DNA of 64,000 bases, taken from assembly GCA_949316235.1 (NCBI GenBank), contig OX438752.1:2937001-3001000 (forward strand), written 5' to 3'. Of the stretch, positions 1 through 12,900 are shown one piece after another. The position numbers were made by a program, and so were the translations under genes. The first letter of the stretch is position 1, and every line of letters begins with the position of its first letter. The notes under the pieces are model-generated. The model did not search any database, was not told the DNA's origin, and was given only the letters and a program-made list of their open reading frames with translations. Source of the DNA: Oegoconia quadripuncta (Eukaryota > Arthropoda > Insecta > Lepidoptera > Autostichidae).

Positions 1-200
1 TCTATTTACAGTCACAAAGTTGCTACTACAGACTGCATTTGAAATGTGCTCTGACTTAGGAGGTAACACTGGATAAGTTTAAAGTTTGGCTTATGGATGT
101 AGTATGAAGTTGAACTAGGAAACTTTAGAATGACTTTTAGTTTCAGAGATGTAGAGTACTGTGTAAAATTATGTGCATTACAATAAAGGTTCAGTACGGT

Positions 201-292
201 TCCACCTTCGACCTCATCTTCGCTTAACATCAGGTGTGATTGATGTCAAGTACGAACCCGTCCCGCATAAAAATTTAAAAAAAAAAACGGTT
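201..292 (+). repeat. Short poly(A)-tailed dispersed repeat ('acttaacatcaggtg' family)
   Basis: Carries the shared core of a roughly 90-bp family: tccaccttcgacctcatctt, then cttaacatcaggtgtgatt, then an A-rich tail. Other copies are listed separately; the copy at 57161-57258 shows it is mobile. Confidence 0.7.
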
Positions 293-1266
293 ATGAATAA
301 CATTTTACCCCAATATTGGGGCACACAACGACTATCGCATCCAATATAATAAATGCGAAAGTTTGTGTGTGTGTATGTTTACCTCTTCACGCCTAAATGG
401 CTGGACGGATTTGGTTGAAATCTGGCTGGTAGACAAATTAGGACCTGGATAGGCTATTTTTATCCCGGAAAAGTGACTGGTTACTGTAAGATAGGTATTA
501 TTAGTGGGATTGCTTTTGAATCATAGAGTGACGCATTTGGTAGCAGAAATTCATCGAGGACGAAGTCCCGGGTAACAGATAGTGAGCCATACTCGATAAC
601 GTAGGTACATTGCTTTGCAGATAGGGGCCACTTAGAGATCGTAAACAATATAATATAAAATCAAATAAATATTTTGTTACAATAAATATATATATACAAA
701 TTCAATAATAAATCTAATTAACATGTAAATATAATGATTTTTATTTTCTGAGTAACTGTTAAAGTTACTGGAAATCTCTAAATATCGGCTGTCTTTTGTG
801 TGATTTTATTGTTTTCACTATAACGCAAGTGATTTTGTTGTTTACACTTAGAGAAAATGCTAGATGGCGCTAGTGGTATTTTAATAAGGGGTCTAGCTGT
901 ATTCCTTTTGCTATGATTGTTAAATATTTTTTCTGAGGGCCACGCGGGCGAATTCGAAGGCGAAAAGCTAGCCACTAATAGCTTCATAATCATATAATTG
1001 CAGTACATTTATATAGTTACGTATCCCGTATTGCCAAGCCCTAACTCACCCAGTCCTCATCTAATATTTATCAGGTAAAAGTCCACCATTCCAGGAGCAA
1101 TAACTCCATTGGAGTCCGGTGTACGCTTCCCGCCAATCTGATTTGTGCCACAGTTGGCCAGACCTACACCGCGATTCAGTTACGTCCTGACCGCTATGTT
1201 ATGCGGAGGAAAATTTTGGAGTAGTTTCCTACATGTGTTTACTACAGTTTTATTAAGTTAGCTGCC

Positions 1267-1523
1267 CCCGTAGTCTCGACATAGATAGCGATCGCTATAC
1301 CACCGATTTCGGTCGTCAAGTCCTAACAATGTTATTTTAAATGGAAACCGATATTTTGATACTAAAGACTCTAAGTCTTTAGTATCAAAATATCGGTTTC
1401 CATTGAAACTACGATTCAGGCTTCCAACAAAAACCAATATGATTATGAACACTATAACATTTAGAATAAGATCGTTAGGAGTTAACGACCGAAATCGGTT
1501 GCTATCTATGTCGAGACTGCGGG
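1267..1523. mobile_element. Nested foldback MITE with a perfect inner hairpin
   Basis: Outer inverted repeats run from cccgtagtctcgacatagat at the left to its near-complement at the right. They continue through ccgatttcggtcg after a 13-bp insertion in the left arm. At the centre, 1340-1370 pairs perfectly with 1374-1404 (31-bp arms, 3-nt loop cta). Confidence 0.8.
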
Positions 1524-1835
1524 CCCTGGACAACAGGTTAAAACTTAAAAGAATGATTAGAACGCTGTGATATCTAACTAATATTATTTTTTATTTTATT
1601 GGTTTTGGGATAACAACAGCTTTATATAATGTATATAATGCATCTTAAACTATACTATTCAGGAAGCCAATAACAGATATCCACTGATTATACTCATAAA
1701 AATAACAGTAAGTCGGCATTTTCTCTACAAACACAAATATACATACCGTACACATACTTAGATTTCAAACAGAATACAGACATACATAATAATATATACA
1801 GCGATACGTATTATATAATTATATATATTAACCGT

Positions 1836-1993
1836 CTTATTCATAAAAATTTACAAACGCTTTATAAGGCTGTTTTAGTTATAGTGTGTTTTGTCTCTGT
1901 CGTTCATAAGGAAATGTTGTAATGAAAGAAAGTGACAAAACATACTTTAACTAAAACAGGCTTATAAAGCGTTTGTAAATTTTTATGAATAAG
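1836..1993. mobile_element. MITE with ~60-bp terminal inverted repeats (family B, copy 1)
   Basis: The left end cttattcataaaaatttaca and right end are complementary over about 60 bp. A second copy with the same spacer (ttcataaggaaatgttgtaa) is at 37875-38018. Confidence 0.8.
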
Positions 1994-1998
1994 AGAGT

Positions 1999-2085
1999 AA
2001 GCCTTTGAGCGCCACGCCGGTCACCGGTGACCGGAAAACAATTGATTTTCAATTGTGTCTGCGTCGCGGCAGTTAACGTGTTAAA
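1999..2085 (+). repeat. Repeat with 18-bp palindrome ccggtcaccggtgaccgg (copy 1)
   Basis: About 85 bp shared, in reverse orientation, with 24631-24716: the palindrome (2017-2034), then a caattgattttcaattg palindrome, then tctgcgtcgcggca and ttaacg. The nearby TTAA suggests a piggyBac-like terminus, which is a guess. Confidence 0.6.
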
Positions 2086-2369
2086 TACACACACATACAT
2101 ATAGGTAATAACGACATATAGGTACACATACCTAGACACGAATATATTTTATTTTACACAATATTGCGATAACCCCCACCATAACTGTCAAGTCGACCAA
2201 AACCCCAGCGTTACTCAGAACGTCGTGGAATAACGTTGCCAAAATGACAGTAGTCGTACGTTATCTTAATGATTTTGTTGTTTGCTCTAACAATCCAGGA
2301 AGGCACTAGCAACTCACTTGAGCTCTACGAGAGAAGTCAGGGAAAAAAATATAATAACAGTAATACCAG

Positions 2370-2689
2370 GGCCCGTATTAATTGTCAAGTCTTGAGGCTG
2401 TACCACCCGAGATGCGTCTTAAGAAGTTGACGCTATCTCAAGCACCGTGCTAATTTATAAACCAATCTTGAGGTCAACTCAGCTGAGATCACTTCTCAAG
2501 TATTCGCCTTACCGGCGAATGAATGATAGTCTTGAGTTTCGTTTATTAATACGCGCACCTCTCAAGTGAGTACTGCATGAGTATGCACATGGTTTTCAAG
2601 TCTCAAGTTAGGTTTATTAATCAACACGTTTACTTGAGACCGGTCACAAGACTGTTCTCAATCTTGAGAATGGTTAATTAATACGGGCC
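2370..2689. mobile_element. MITE with ggcccgtattaat termini (family A, copy 1)
   Basis: The element starts ggcccgtattaatt and ends with the complement (aattaatacgggcc). The interior has many tctcaag/cttgaga palindromic blocks. Related copies are at 12531-12793, 15442-15587 and 48152-48332. Confidence 0.75.
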
Positions 2690-3632
2690 TTAGTCTTTAA
2701 GCGCGTGAGTGTTACTTTGTGAGCAGCGAGTTAATAATACTGTTGGTGAATTTTATCTTAGTGCATACAAACGGATCAGTACTGCTAAATTTAGTATTAT
2801 AGGTACGGGACAATCGAGTTATAAATGCGAAAGTTTGGATGTTTGTTGCTCATTCACGGCGAATAAGTTGAACGGATTTGGATGAAACTTGGTATATAGG
2901 TAGACCATACCCTGGATTAAGACATAGGATATTTTTTATCCCGATAAAGTGAGTAGCACCCGCGGGATAAACAAATTTCCACGATGGAGTTATTCCACCG
3001 CGGTCGGAAAGCTAGTTTTGTATAAATCTTATTCCTAATCCCCAACTAGAAAAAACTGTAGATTTGGGAATAGTTTATAATGTTGACATAATAATGAGTG
3101 ATACATTACAATAAATTCGGCCACCCTACGAGTAGGTATATCTACTGATAAAAAGAACGTGCTATGTTTTTGTGTTTTATTGTACGCGAGTGAATTGTAT
3201 ACTGTGTTTGGTTGGTTACTTTCGTAAGTGTGATCGTATGTATATTGTTTGTAAGACAAAGACTGGACATACACACAACACAAAACATAGAACATCCGTC
3301 GTTTTTCGTCGGAGGTTAAAAATGCACACAAACGCTGAATTCCGCATATATTGTCCCCTCCCTTTTCACGACACGATTTATTACGACCCGCCTAGTGTCC
3401 AACAATTAAACGAGCCCCAAAAACATTTTGCAAATATTTGTACTAGACTCTCAAACTTTTCGCTCGCAGGTAGCCACGAAAAACGCAAACAACATAACTC
3501 AACCTAAATAAGTAGAGCAAGTTCTTATATTTACTTATTTGCAGCATAGAATTTTAGATGGTTTGTGATTAATAACCCACTACGTCTAGTCATAAATCAA
3601 AAACAAAATAAAGGATATGTTTTTGGAATTAC

Positions 3633-3712
3633 CGCCTCCGTGGCTCAATGGAAACAACATTGGGTTTACGATTCGGAGGTCGCGGGTTCGATCCCCAGTG
3701 GGGTACATATTT
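3633..3712 (+). repeat. tRNA-derived SINE head beside the first ADAM-like exon
   Basis: It has box A-like tggctcaatgg and box B ggttcgatcc but does not fold as an intact tRNA. It ends about 45 bp before the acceptor at 3756. Confidence 0.55.
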
Positions 3713-3756
3713 AGTACACGACACATCAAACTGACGAAAAATTCTTCACGTTTCAG

Positions 3757-3907
3757 ATATGCAGCAACGAAAACAAGTGCGTGTGCTCTCAAGCGTGGAC
3801 TGGGCCCGACTGCTCACAACCGGACGCCCTACCACCGACAACGACATACACCCCTGATAACTCGACCAAAGCTGCATATAACATGACTAAGAAAGAAACT
3901 CCGTATG
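3757..3907 (+). CDS. mmd: ADAM-like exon: end of juxtamembrane EGF module plus linker
   Basis: The acceptor ttcacgtttcag precedes 3757 and the donor G|GTGAGT follows 3907. The 151-nt exon reads ICSNENKCVC SQAWTGPDCS followed by a Pro/Thr-rich, Asn-glycosylatable linker (NST, NMT) and stops one base into a Gly or Glu codon. The Cys spacing C-x6-C-x-C-x8-C is the second half of an EGF module, so the first half must be upstream. A tRNA-derived SINE ends about 45 bp before this acceptor. The preceding exon was not found in the window. Confidence 0.8.
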
Positions 3908-6900
3908 GTGAGTCGATCACGGTTACTGAGAACAACTTAAATATAATGTTAATGGAGTGTGGAAATGCTAAGTTACGTTCGAATACTTGAATACTTCTTA
4001 ACTTTCAGGGCCCCATTATGTTTATTTTATTTTTATAGAATCAACAGCATCATTATAAAAAATATTGCACAAAATTTACAAGCCAAAGTCATGCCAATTA
4101 CAGATTCTCATTTTTCATTACAATTCTCTTAATAAAATAATTAGGTGGAAAGTCACTATATACAACATGTAACAGAATTAACGCAAAACCTCATACACCC
4201 CAAATGATTTATAATTTAATAAATCTATCTGCATAACTATTCAAATAATTTAAGGAATATCTTAAAAGTTACTAGCATTTTAAGTTATCGTGTCCACATC
4301 ATTTGATTAATAATTCTACAAAGTTTACTACCAGTTGTCAGTTACCCACTCGTGGAAAAACCATCTGTCACCATACAGTTATTGGCGGGAAAACAGTTGC
4401 AAAAGAAAAACGAAGAAAGAAGATTGGTAGCAAAAGCAATTTATTTAAAATAATAAGGGCGTGGTCGTATTTGTCGTGTAAACACACAGACTTTAGAACA
4501 ACTCTAGAATTGATCTCAATTTAATTAAAATTTTTGAAATTATTACCTATATTTTAACATAGTGCAATCGGCTCTACTTCCGATTCTGAACAAACTAATT
4601 TCTGGTTTTGCGTTAATTCTGTTACATGTTATAATCTAGAGGCAAAAGTGAATAGTGAGACAAACTAAGTAATAATAATTAATTTAGTCAATAAGTAATA
4701 TTACAAATAAAAAATTGGTGAAATAATTCAATCAATGTCAAATTATAGTAACATTACTGCAGCGCCCGTCAAACGTGGCATTGATTGACGTACGTGTAAC
4801 TGTGGACCGAGGCAAAGCCAAGGCGTAATACGTAATCAATGCCTGGTTGCAGCCAAGGCTGGTGCAGTACTTTTCTCAATTCAAACTAACTAGTACATTC
4901 TATTTGAAAGCCCTTTCCGAGAAATATTATTAAATTCCAAACAAAATCAAAGACGATCAATTATTTTTCACGTGTCAAAATATTTTTTTTTTATCAAACA
5001 GCTTTCTATTCGTAAGCCAGCTCGAAATTTAAATAAAAGCTCCGATAAGTTATCTCCGTGGTTGCCATGTTTCGGAGTAAAAAAAAATAGTTCCATTTTC
5101 AAATTACACCGCAGATATGAGCTTACATAGTAGGATTCCTAATACAAGTTTGTCGGCCGCAGCTCGCATGTATTTGACCCGGGCTTTGATTCTCACCCAT
5201 TCGAGATTTCAATATCAATAGACATTTAAAGGGTTTGTCACTTTTGCACACGCTTATAAATGTGAAAGAGATATAAATACCAATGTCTACTGACAGTGAA
5301 ATTTCGAGTGCGTGAAAATCAAGATCCTGTACAGCATTTTCGATATAGCAAGGTGGTCAAAATAATGTTTAAATCTCCAAACATCGTTTGTACAGTCGCT
5401 GGACAGTCGCTACACAAAGCACTGGATGTCACAGCATCGAAGTTTGCGCATTTTTGTAAAATGAAAAATAAAAACTAACATAGGTTAAGGGTAAATTGTT
5501 ACTAACAAAATATGGACCCAAAGTCTGAATTAAAGAAGTTTTATTTATTTATTTATTTTGTACGTTTTGAAAGTGACAGCATGATGTCTAAGAGGCTTTT
5601 AAAATTAAGAAGCATTTGAGTATTCGGTCGTTTGGCATTTATTTTGTTAATAAACGAGATATTACATAACAAAATCGAAACTACGTCAACTGTTGCATAA
5701 AATAAGTTGCAAACATTTAAGGGGTAACATTTTAAATTTTCATAGCTTTTCCGATGTTCATTCATTAGAGACATTTATTTCGACATATATTTTATATTTA
5801 TATAGACGACCTGTTTGGTGTAGTGGTTAGAAACTCTGCTGCTATACCTAAAGGTCGCTGGTTCGAATCCCGCTAGGGGCATATATATTTGTATGATGAA
5901 TACAGACATGTGTACCCGAGTTATGGGTGTTTTTCATTTATATGTATTTATTTATTTACAAAAAAAAATGTATTTGTGTAGTGTATCAACCATCTGGTAT
6001 CCACAACACAAGCCTTGTTGCTTAGTGTGGAACTAGATGGCGCTGTCTGTATATGTCCAAGGAGGATATATATTTTAAAAATTAATATTATATACAAATA
6101 TTATATGATTTTTTTTTATGCACAACGGGTTAGCACGTTAGATTCGTCTTGGTACCCGGAATGTCATAGGATATGTCACTTCATGGTAAAAAATACAATA
6201 TGACGTCCGCAAACTACAATATATGCTGTCTGGTTTTTTGTTTTTTTTTAATACTTAATTTAGAAGTTATAGACTTTTGTCACTAGGTGGCGTAGTTTCG
6301 ATGTAAATATAATGTTATAAAGTCGCTGGTTGCTTTCAACTATCGTATTGATAAAATAATACCCTGCGCACACTTATCGTTACCACCCTGTATATACACA
6401 TATCTATATTATTTCAAAATTACTACAAAGTGCTATTACAATTAAAGATATTCTAAGAGAGTAGTTCATTATATTAGTTATTTGAGCACATAAAGAATTT
6501 CACATTGGAGTAAAGAATTAAGCCGCGTTCCCACTATGCGACATATGTCGCCCAATGTCTTGTCGTCCACACGAGTTTAGACAATTTCGCAGACAACAAA
6601 CATACAAAAATATAGTTAAATAAATAAATTATTACTAATTTAGAAACTGACTGCTAAACCGAAAGGTCGCGGGTTCGAATCCCGCCAGGGGTATGTGTTT
6701 ATATTCTGATGAATACTGACATGTGCTCCCGAGTTATGGATGTTTTTTATTTATGTGTGTATTTATTTACAAAAAAAAATGTATTTGTGTAGTTTACCAA
6801 CCATCTAGTAGTTATCTATAATTAAAGACTAGGTTATTATAATGTATATGTGCAAATATATATTTATTTATTTCAAGTAGTACATTTTAACAAATACTAC

Positions 6901-9900
6901 TGTTATTTTTTCTAATTTGAATAGAAATAGAAGGGATAATATTGAAATGATATTGGTGTATAATTTAATTTTAACATTTGATTTCTAATATTTAAATTCA
7001 TTGTGTTATTAATTTTAATCTTTATTCTTCAATGTTTATGATTTCAGGTGACTCTATTCTTTTATATAATTCCCCTTTCATCATGTACATATACGTAACT
7101 GTTGTATTGTGACGTCACAATTTGACGAAACGATTCCGAGTAATGCTGTCCAAACACCGCGATCGATTTACCTTGTCATTATTGGTAAATCACAATAACT
7201 GATATCACATAGAATATTAAATAAATTATCTATTGTAATTAATATCTGAGAGATATGTCAATGATGGGTTCCCAAGTACCTAATATCAGATATACACAAC
7301 ATAAGGTACACATTTATACTGACGACATTTGAATAATATTGTGAAGCATTGCTCGGAGCTGGCACAGCTGGCGCGGCCGGTGCCGGCGTCTAATGCGCGG
7401 GACCCCTCTCTTACAGGTGAACACCGGGGCAATAAGATGAGCACCATGAACATGGTCTTATTGTTACTCGGGGTCGTGCTATCCGTGTTCGTGGGGTTCG
7501 CCTGGTGTGCGTACTGCTTCAGGTAACAGCCGGTAAATCGGTGTTGTTGCACTCTCTGTCGCTCGTGCCTGTCGTGTCGTGTACTCGTATCCTTATTGTG
7601 TGTGTATACATAACCCCGCCGGTACCGGTCACGCCAAGCGCAATCGCCGCCGTGGACGTCAACACACCCGAGACGTCTCCGGCTGTGGTAGCGCGACTCA
7701 CTGTTTTCTCTTTGGGCGCAGAGAACTACCACGGATCGAACACGGTGTTCCTCGTGGCGGTGCTCATGTCTGTGGTAGGGGGGGTATTCATAGTATTTGC
7801 CCTGAGCGCTCTCTGCTACAGGTCAGTCGTAGTACACAAAAACATCTCCCTGTGCCTAAGGTTAGTGAGCAGAAAACAGACCAAAGGTAGTCTTTAAGAA
7901 GAAATTTAAATCGTCACCTTCGTATACTTGTATGTTTATTTAGAAGTTAGCGTTGGTGTTTCTGTTCGTATTTTTACGTCGACGATTGGTTTTTGTTTTG
8001 TTTTTTGGTGGATATTTTATGTCATTTACGTTGTGGTCGTAGAGCTAGTTGGCGGGTGGCGCGTCGGCGATGTCGGCGCGCCGCAACTGCATTTGATCTG
8101 TGGTTCTGTGTCCGCGCCGGCGGCCGGGCCGCGTCCCTCGCCAGCGCTCGGTACCGGTACTCGGTACCGGTACTCGGTACTAACGCTCCCACGCCTCACG
8201 CCTCACGCCTCACACGCGCCACTCGCCGCGCGAGGTCTCACCGTCCGGCCGCCTCGCTGCATGCCGTCAAGGCTTTCCTCGTTGTACTCGAGACACTCTC
8301 GACTCAAACCCTTAAGATTCTGGGCTCTTGGATGTATGCATTGGCTTATGTGAACTGTGACTCGTTTTCGTTTCCTTTCTTGGTCGGAGGCCGCGTCGCC
8401 GGGCGCCCGTGACCGCGACCCGACGACGCGATCGCGTCTATATCTTCCGATAAATATTTTCAATCGCCATTGAATATAGAACGTTCTAACTATTAAACGA
8501 AAGTTGCAGACTCAATTCGCAACTGTGACGTCACTGCGAGTCGATGGTATGTGACCTGTAACTTAGTGCCACACTCGAGGTATGTACTGTAAAAGACTGT
8601 AAAAGAATAATTGGCGAAGATATAGATTGCTCGACTCAGATGTCACCATCATTACCACTAAATTCTGTCAACTTTTGCACGAGAAGCGAATGTGCGATGC
8701 ACGGATTCTTCTTTCAAGCAGCTGTCTATCTAGTTAGCAACGCCTAATGTTACTTTAAGATGTCTATGGGTTCTTTCCGGTAAAAAATGTTGCATGCCAA
8801 CCCAAAAGAGAGCAGAAGAAACGACGTTGACCTAATGTATCTTGCCGCCAAATGATACGCCAAGAATAATCCAGTGTCAAAAATTATGTTTACTGGAAGG
8901 AACCTATTTCAACTAAGCTAAGATCAATCTCTCAATAAATTATTACTCTTCCCATGCATAACATCAAATTCCCAAGAGGAATGAAACGAAAAGTTAAATT
9001 CAGTCCAATTCAAAAATTCAATCTTAGACAAAAATCATTGAGATATCCAAAAGCGCCAGTCTGCTTTCAAATCAGAATTCAAATAAAACAAGGGCGAGGA
9101 ACAAGAGATGATTATGATTTAGGTGTTTTGAATTTTTAAACGAATAAAGACAAGTCAGGAATGGACTCGTTGTGTCGGTCGTGGGTTACTCCACTCATTG
9201 ATGACAGTAATTTAATCAACAATTGTTCCTCTCGTCTCTTTTGTCAAAATTTGCTTCGAAAGAACAATCGGAAACGAAGACATCGTCAACAAAAAACAAA
9301 CAACGAGGGTGTTTTCGATTCCGATAACATTGGCCCAAAACGTTGCGATTTTGTAAACGTAATCGATTGATCTGAGTGTGCGTTCCCACGCCACGCCTGC
9401 ATCAGGAAAAAGAGTACGCTGACGAAGTTTGACCCACCGTACGTGAAGAAACCGATCGCGAAGAGCTTCGCAGCCGGCTCCACCACTTCCAACAACTCAC
9501 AAGAAGACATCTCCCTCGATGGCGGCAAGATGCATTCTTTCAACAATACCTTTAGGTACGGTGTCTATAAAAGTAGTATCTCCAGCAAAAAAAATAAATA
9601 TTTTCTCTTCTCTTCCGTTTTCAAACTGACGAATCTTTAAAACAGATCTAATCTTTTAAACGTTAAACACTGGACTGTCATGAGACATGTCATGTTTTTA
9701 AATGACTAAAGTTTAAATTAAAAACAATCTATCAAGATGCGCAATTGTTCTGGTCATGATTTTTTTTAAACAAAGTATTAAACCATGAAATGCAAAAGCA
9801 CTTGACCAAATATATAAGTCCGAATCTAATGAAATGAAACTGTCTTTCCTCATTTTAATGGATCTGGTGACAAACAAACAGAAATCTTTTGAGGTACGTC

Positions 9901-12900
9901 GACGGCTTGGCGTGAAACTAGTGTTGACGCGATCACCGCTCTTGAAGTTTCTTTCTGCTCACAATTTTTTGCTTTTACCTCACCAAGCTTCAAGTCCTGT
10001 TGCAGATAAATTGCGGACTTTGCTGTATCCTTTATTTATTTCTCAATGTGTTTATAATGTGACAAAGCACAATCTGACAAAATCTGCGCGTTCAAATACA
10101 CGCTTCTTTTTTATTCGTTATTTGTGTTTTACACCCTTAGTACTAAAACTTAGTATAGTAGGTATTCGTTGTTGTTTATTGATATATCCTAACAAATACA
10201 TCCATATGAAAATGACGATTAGAAATGATACAATCATACGTAGTGGCTAAAAGAAACCTGACCATGTTATTTGGCAAATGCTTATTAGCAAATTATTCTG
10301 TAGCTAACTTAAGGGAAATTTTATGATTTGCTCTATCATTTCAGCCGAGGGGATTCTCAAAGAGTTATCTTCAGGCATGGAAATCATATGACAGGACCTG
10401 GGAATGCTAGTAGATATCCGTAAGTTAAAATTGTATTGGCCGTATTGTTCCCGGTAGTGTTGAATCGTGAAAGGCGAGTGGAGATCGTGTTTCGTGAGCG
10501 TAACAGTATATACCATCAGTAATCGGCTTCAGCGTCTTCCCAAAAAGTCTGCGTTCGCCAATTCGCCTGCCAAGCATGGCGATCAGGGCACATCCTGGAA
10601 AGCGAAAGACCGGAGTTGACTTTTATAGGCCGTTAATGTGATGTGAAAAATTATACGCCGGTGAGTTTTTTTACCGCAAGAAAAAAAATAGGGCATAATT
10701 AGGCAAGTGAAATAGAAGTTTCAAAATCATAATCGAATAGAGCGTTGTGTGTCATTTGACGGTCGCGTTTGTTGCCTAATTATGGGTTCCAAATGCATTT
10801 CGCATGATAAGAACCCTCCGAATCCCATCAGTGGCATGACGCGTGTGTAAACTAAACTACACACACATTCACACATTCTCTATTGCAAATAAACACAAAA
10901 TATACATTTGTCAGATACAAAGATACAAAGGTGAGCTTATCTCTAAGAGAGCACTCTTCCAGCCAACCCTATAATCGGTTAGAAAGTGTATAACGGGGAA
11001 TAAAAAGTAAAAAAAAATATAATAAAAGTAAAAAAGTCTATAATACATAAATACTTTTAAATAACTAAATATAACTACATGAATATAATAATAAATAAAC
11101 CTAAATAAAACATTTAATTAGATATATAATTAATATATTATATAAATATCAATATATAACATTACTTCTTATGCCAATTGCGACAGGTAGTGTTCTTTTA
11201 AGCGCTTTTTGAAAACTGGTGGTGTAGGGCTCTCTCTATCTATGCCAATAACTTCTAAGTATTTCATATACTATGCCCTATTTTTTCCCTTACGACAAAA
11301 AACTTATCCGTATAAGTAACCTTATAATCTTAATGATTCAATTGCATATTTATGTGTGGTGTTTCCTTTAAATTTTATGAAGGTATACCCTGATTTTTTT
11401 TTTTGTAATTTCAGAGAACATAAGCAAATGAAACGTGTTCATTCTGGCAGCGAAGATGAACCAACACATTCAGGTAAATTGCGCGAAACCTTGGATTACA
11501 CAGGGTGATTTTTAATTAGTTCTTGATATGGAAAGATATGCATGTACTGAGGATTACAACCAACTTTCCCAAAACAAATATCTTTAAATTTTTTTTTATG
11601 AACTACATGTTAGCACTTGACCTCAATCACACCTAATGTTAAGTGAACTTATGGCCCAAGATGGAAGCGTACTCAACCGGAACCCTCAAGTTATTGAGGG
11701 CCTGGCTACGTTACTTATCTCTAAAAAGTTAAAGTGTCATAATTGTCAAGTGTCAATATGGCCCATATTATGACTTTAATTGCCATTCAGTTTCATCATA
11801 ATAAATTATTAAATTGTTGACATAATGTTGTATGTAGTTTATTGTATATAATAGTAATAAATGAATGCAAATGTTACATTTCGGAATTTTATGACATTTT
11901 TATGGATTTTTTTATGCCCAATGTAATTACTTTATTTTATAGTACCTAATTATTTTGAACTTGTATGCCTACGGGCGGAACACAGCGTTAATAATTTTAA
12001 TATAACATCCTTAATCCTGTGATTCACAATAAATGATATTGATTGATTGATTGATTGATATAAATAAATCGATCTTGAGATTGAGATCGCGGGTCAGTCT
12101 CATTAAGTACTATTTTTTTTAATACTGTTTTAATATGAAGCAGATTCTATAACGTCAACTTAAGGTCATCTCAATCTTGAGAACGGTTTATTAATACAGA
12201 ACAGAATAATAATGCCAATAACATTTTATGGGAAATAAAAAAAATATATAAAAGTCGTTTCTTTGGGAAAGTTGTTTGTAATCATGAGTACTTGCATATC
12301 TTTTGGTATAAATCACCCTGTCTATGGTCTTAATTTAATCGACCCGGTCCATTATAACATAACACGTGATCGTGTAGGTACTGAGTATTAAAAAAAAACA
12401 AATTTGTTTAGATATAATCTTAAACTACCTTATAGCTTATTTATTAAAACAATTTGTAAACACACCATTGAAAATATTTGTTTTAGTAAAAATACGTTGT
12501 CGAACTCGCTTCCGTGAGGCATACCTAAACCTATTAATAAACCATTCTCAAGATTGAGAACAGTTTTGTGTGCGGTCTCAAGTAAACGTGTTCATTAATA
12601 AACCAAACTTGAGACCTGAAAAGCACATGCATACTCAAGCAGTACTCACTTGAGAGGTGCGCCGAGTTTGACGTATTAATACTTGAGAAGCGATCTCAGC
12701 GGAGTAGACCTCAAAATTGGTTTAAAAATTAGCACGGAGCTCGAGATAGCGTCAACTTCTCAAGACGCATCTCGGGTGATACAGCCTAAAAACTTGTATT
12801 GAGATAGATAGATAGATAGATAAAGCGTTTATTTGCATATTACAGAAACACATACAAAAATATTCGACTTAACAATAATTCTGCTTGGTGTTATTCTTAC

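Noticed and set aside
5805..5880. tRNA genes (here and at 14942, 32927, 34785, 50386, 62083 and others)
   Set aside because: Box A and box B are present but the acceptor and anticodon stems do not pair, and each head is followed by the same SINE body.
7286..7897. Long overlapping open frames on both strands around 7.3-7.9 kb
   Set aside because: They are shadows over the two transmembrane exons and GC-rich intron; only the spliced frame has phase continuity.
9834..10250. 138-codon open frame
   Set aside because: No homology, AT-rich codon use like intron, lies between two well-supported exons.
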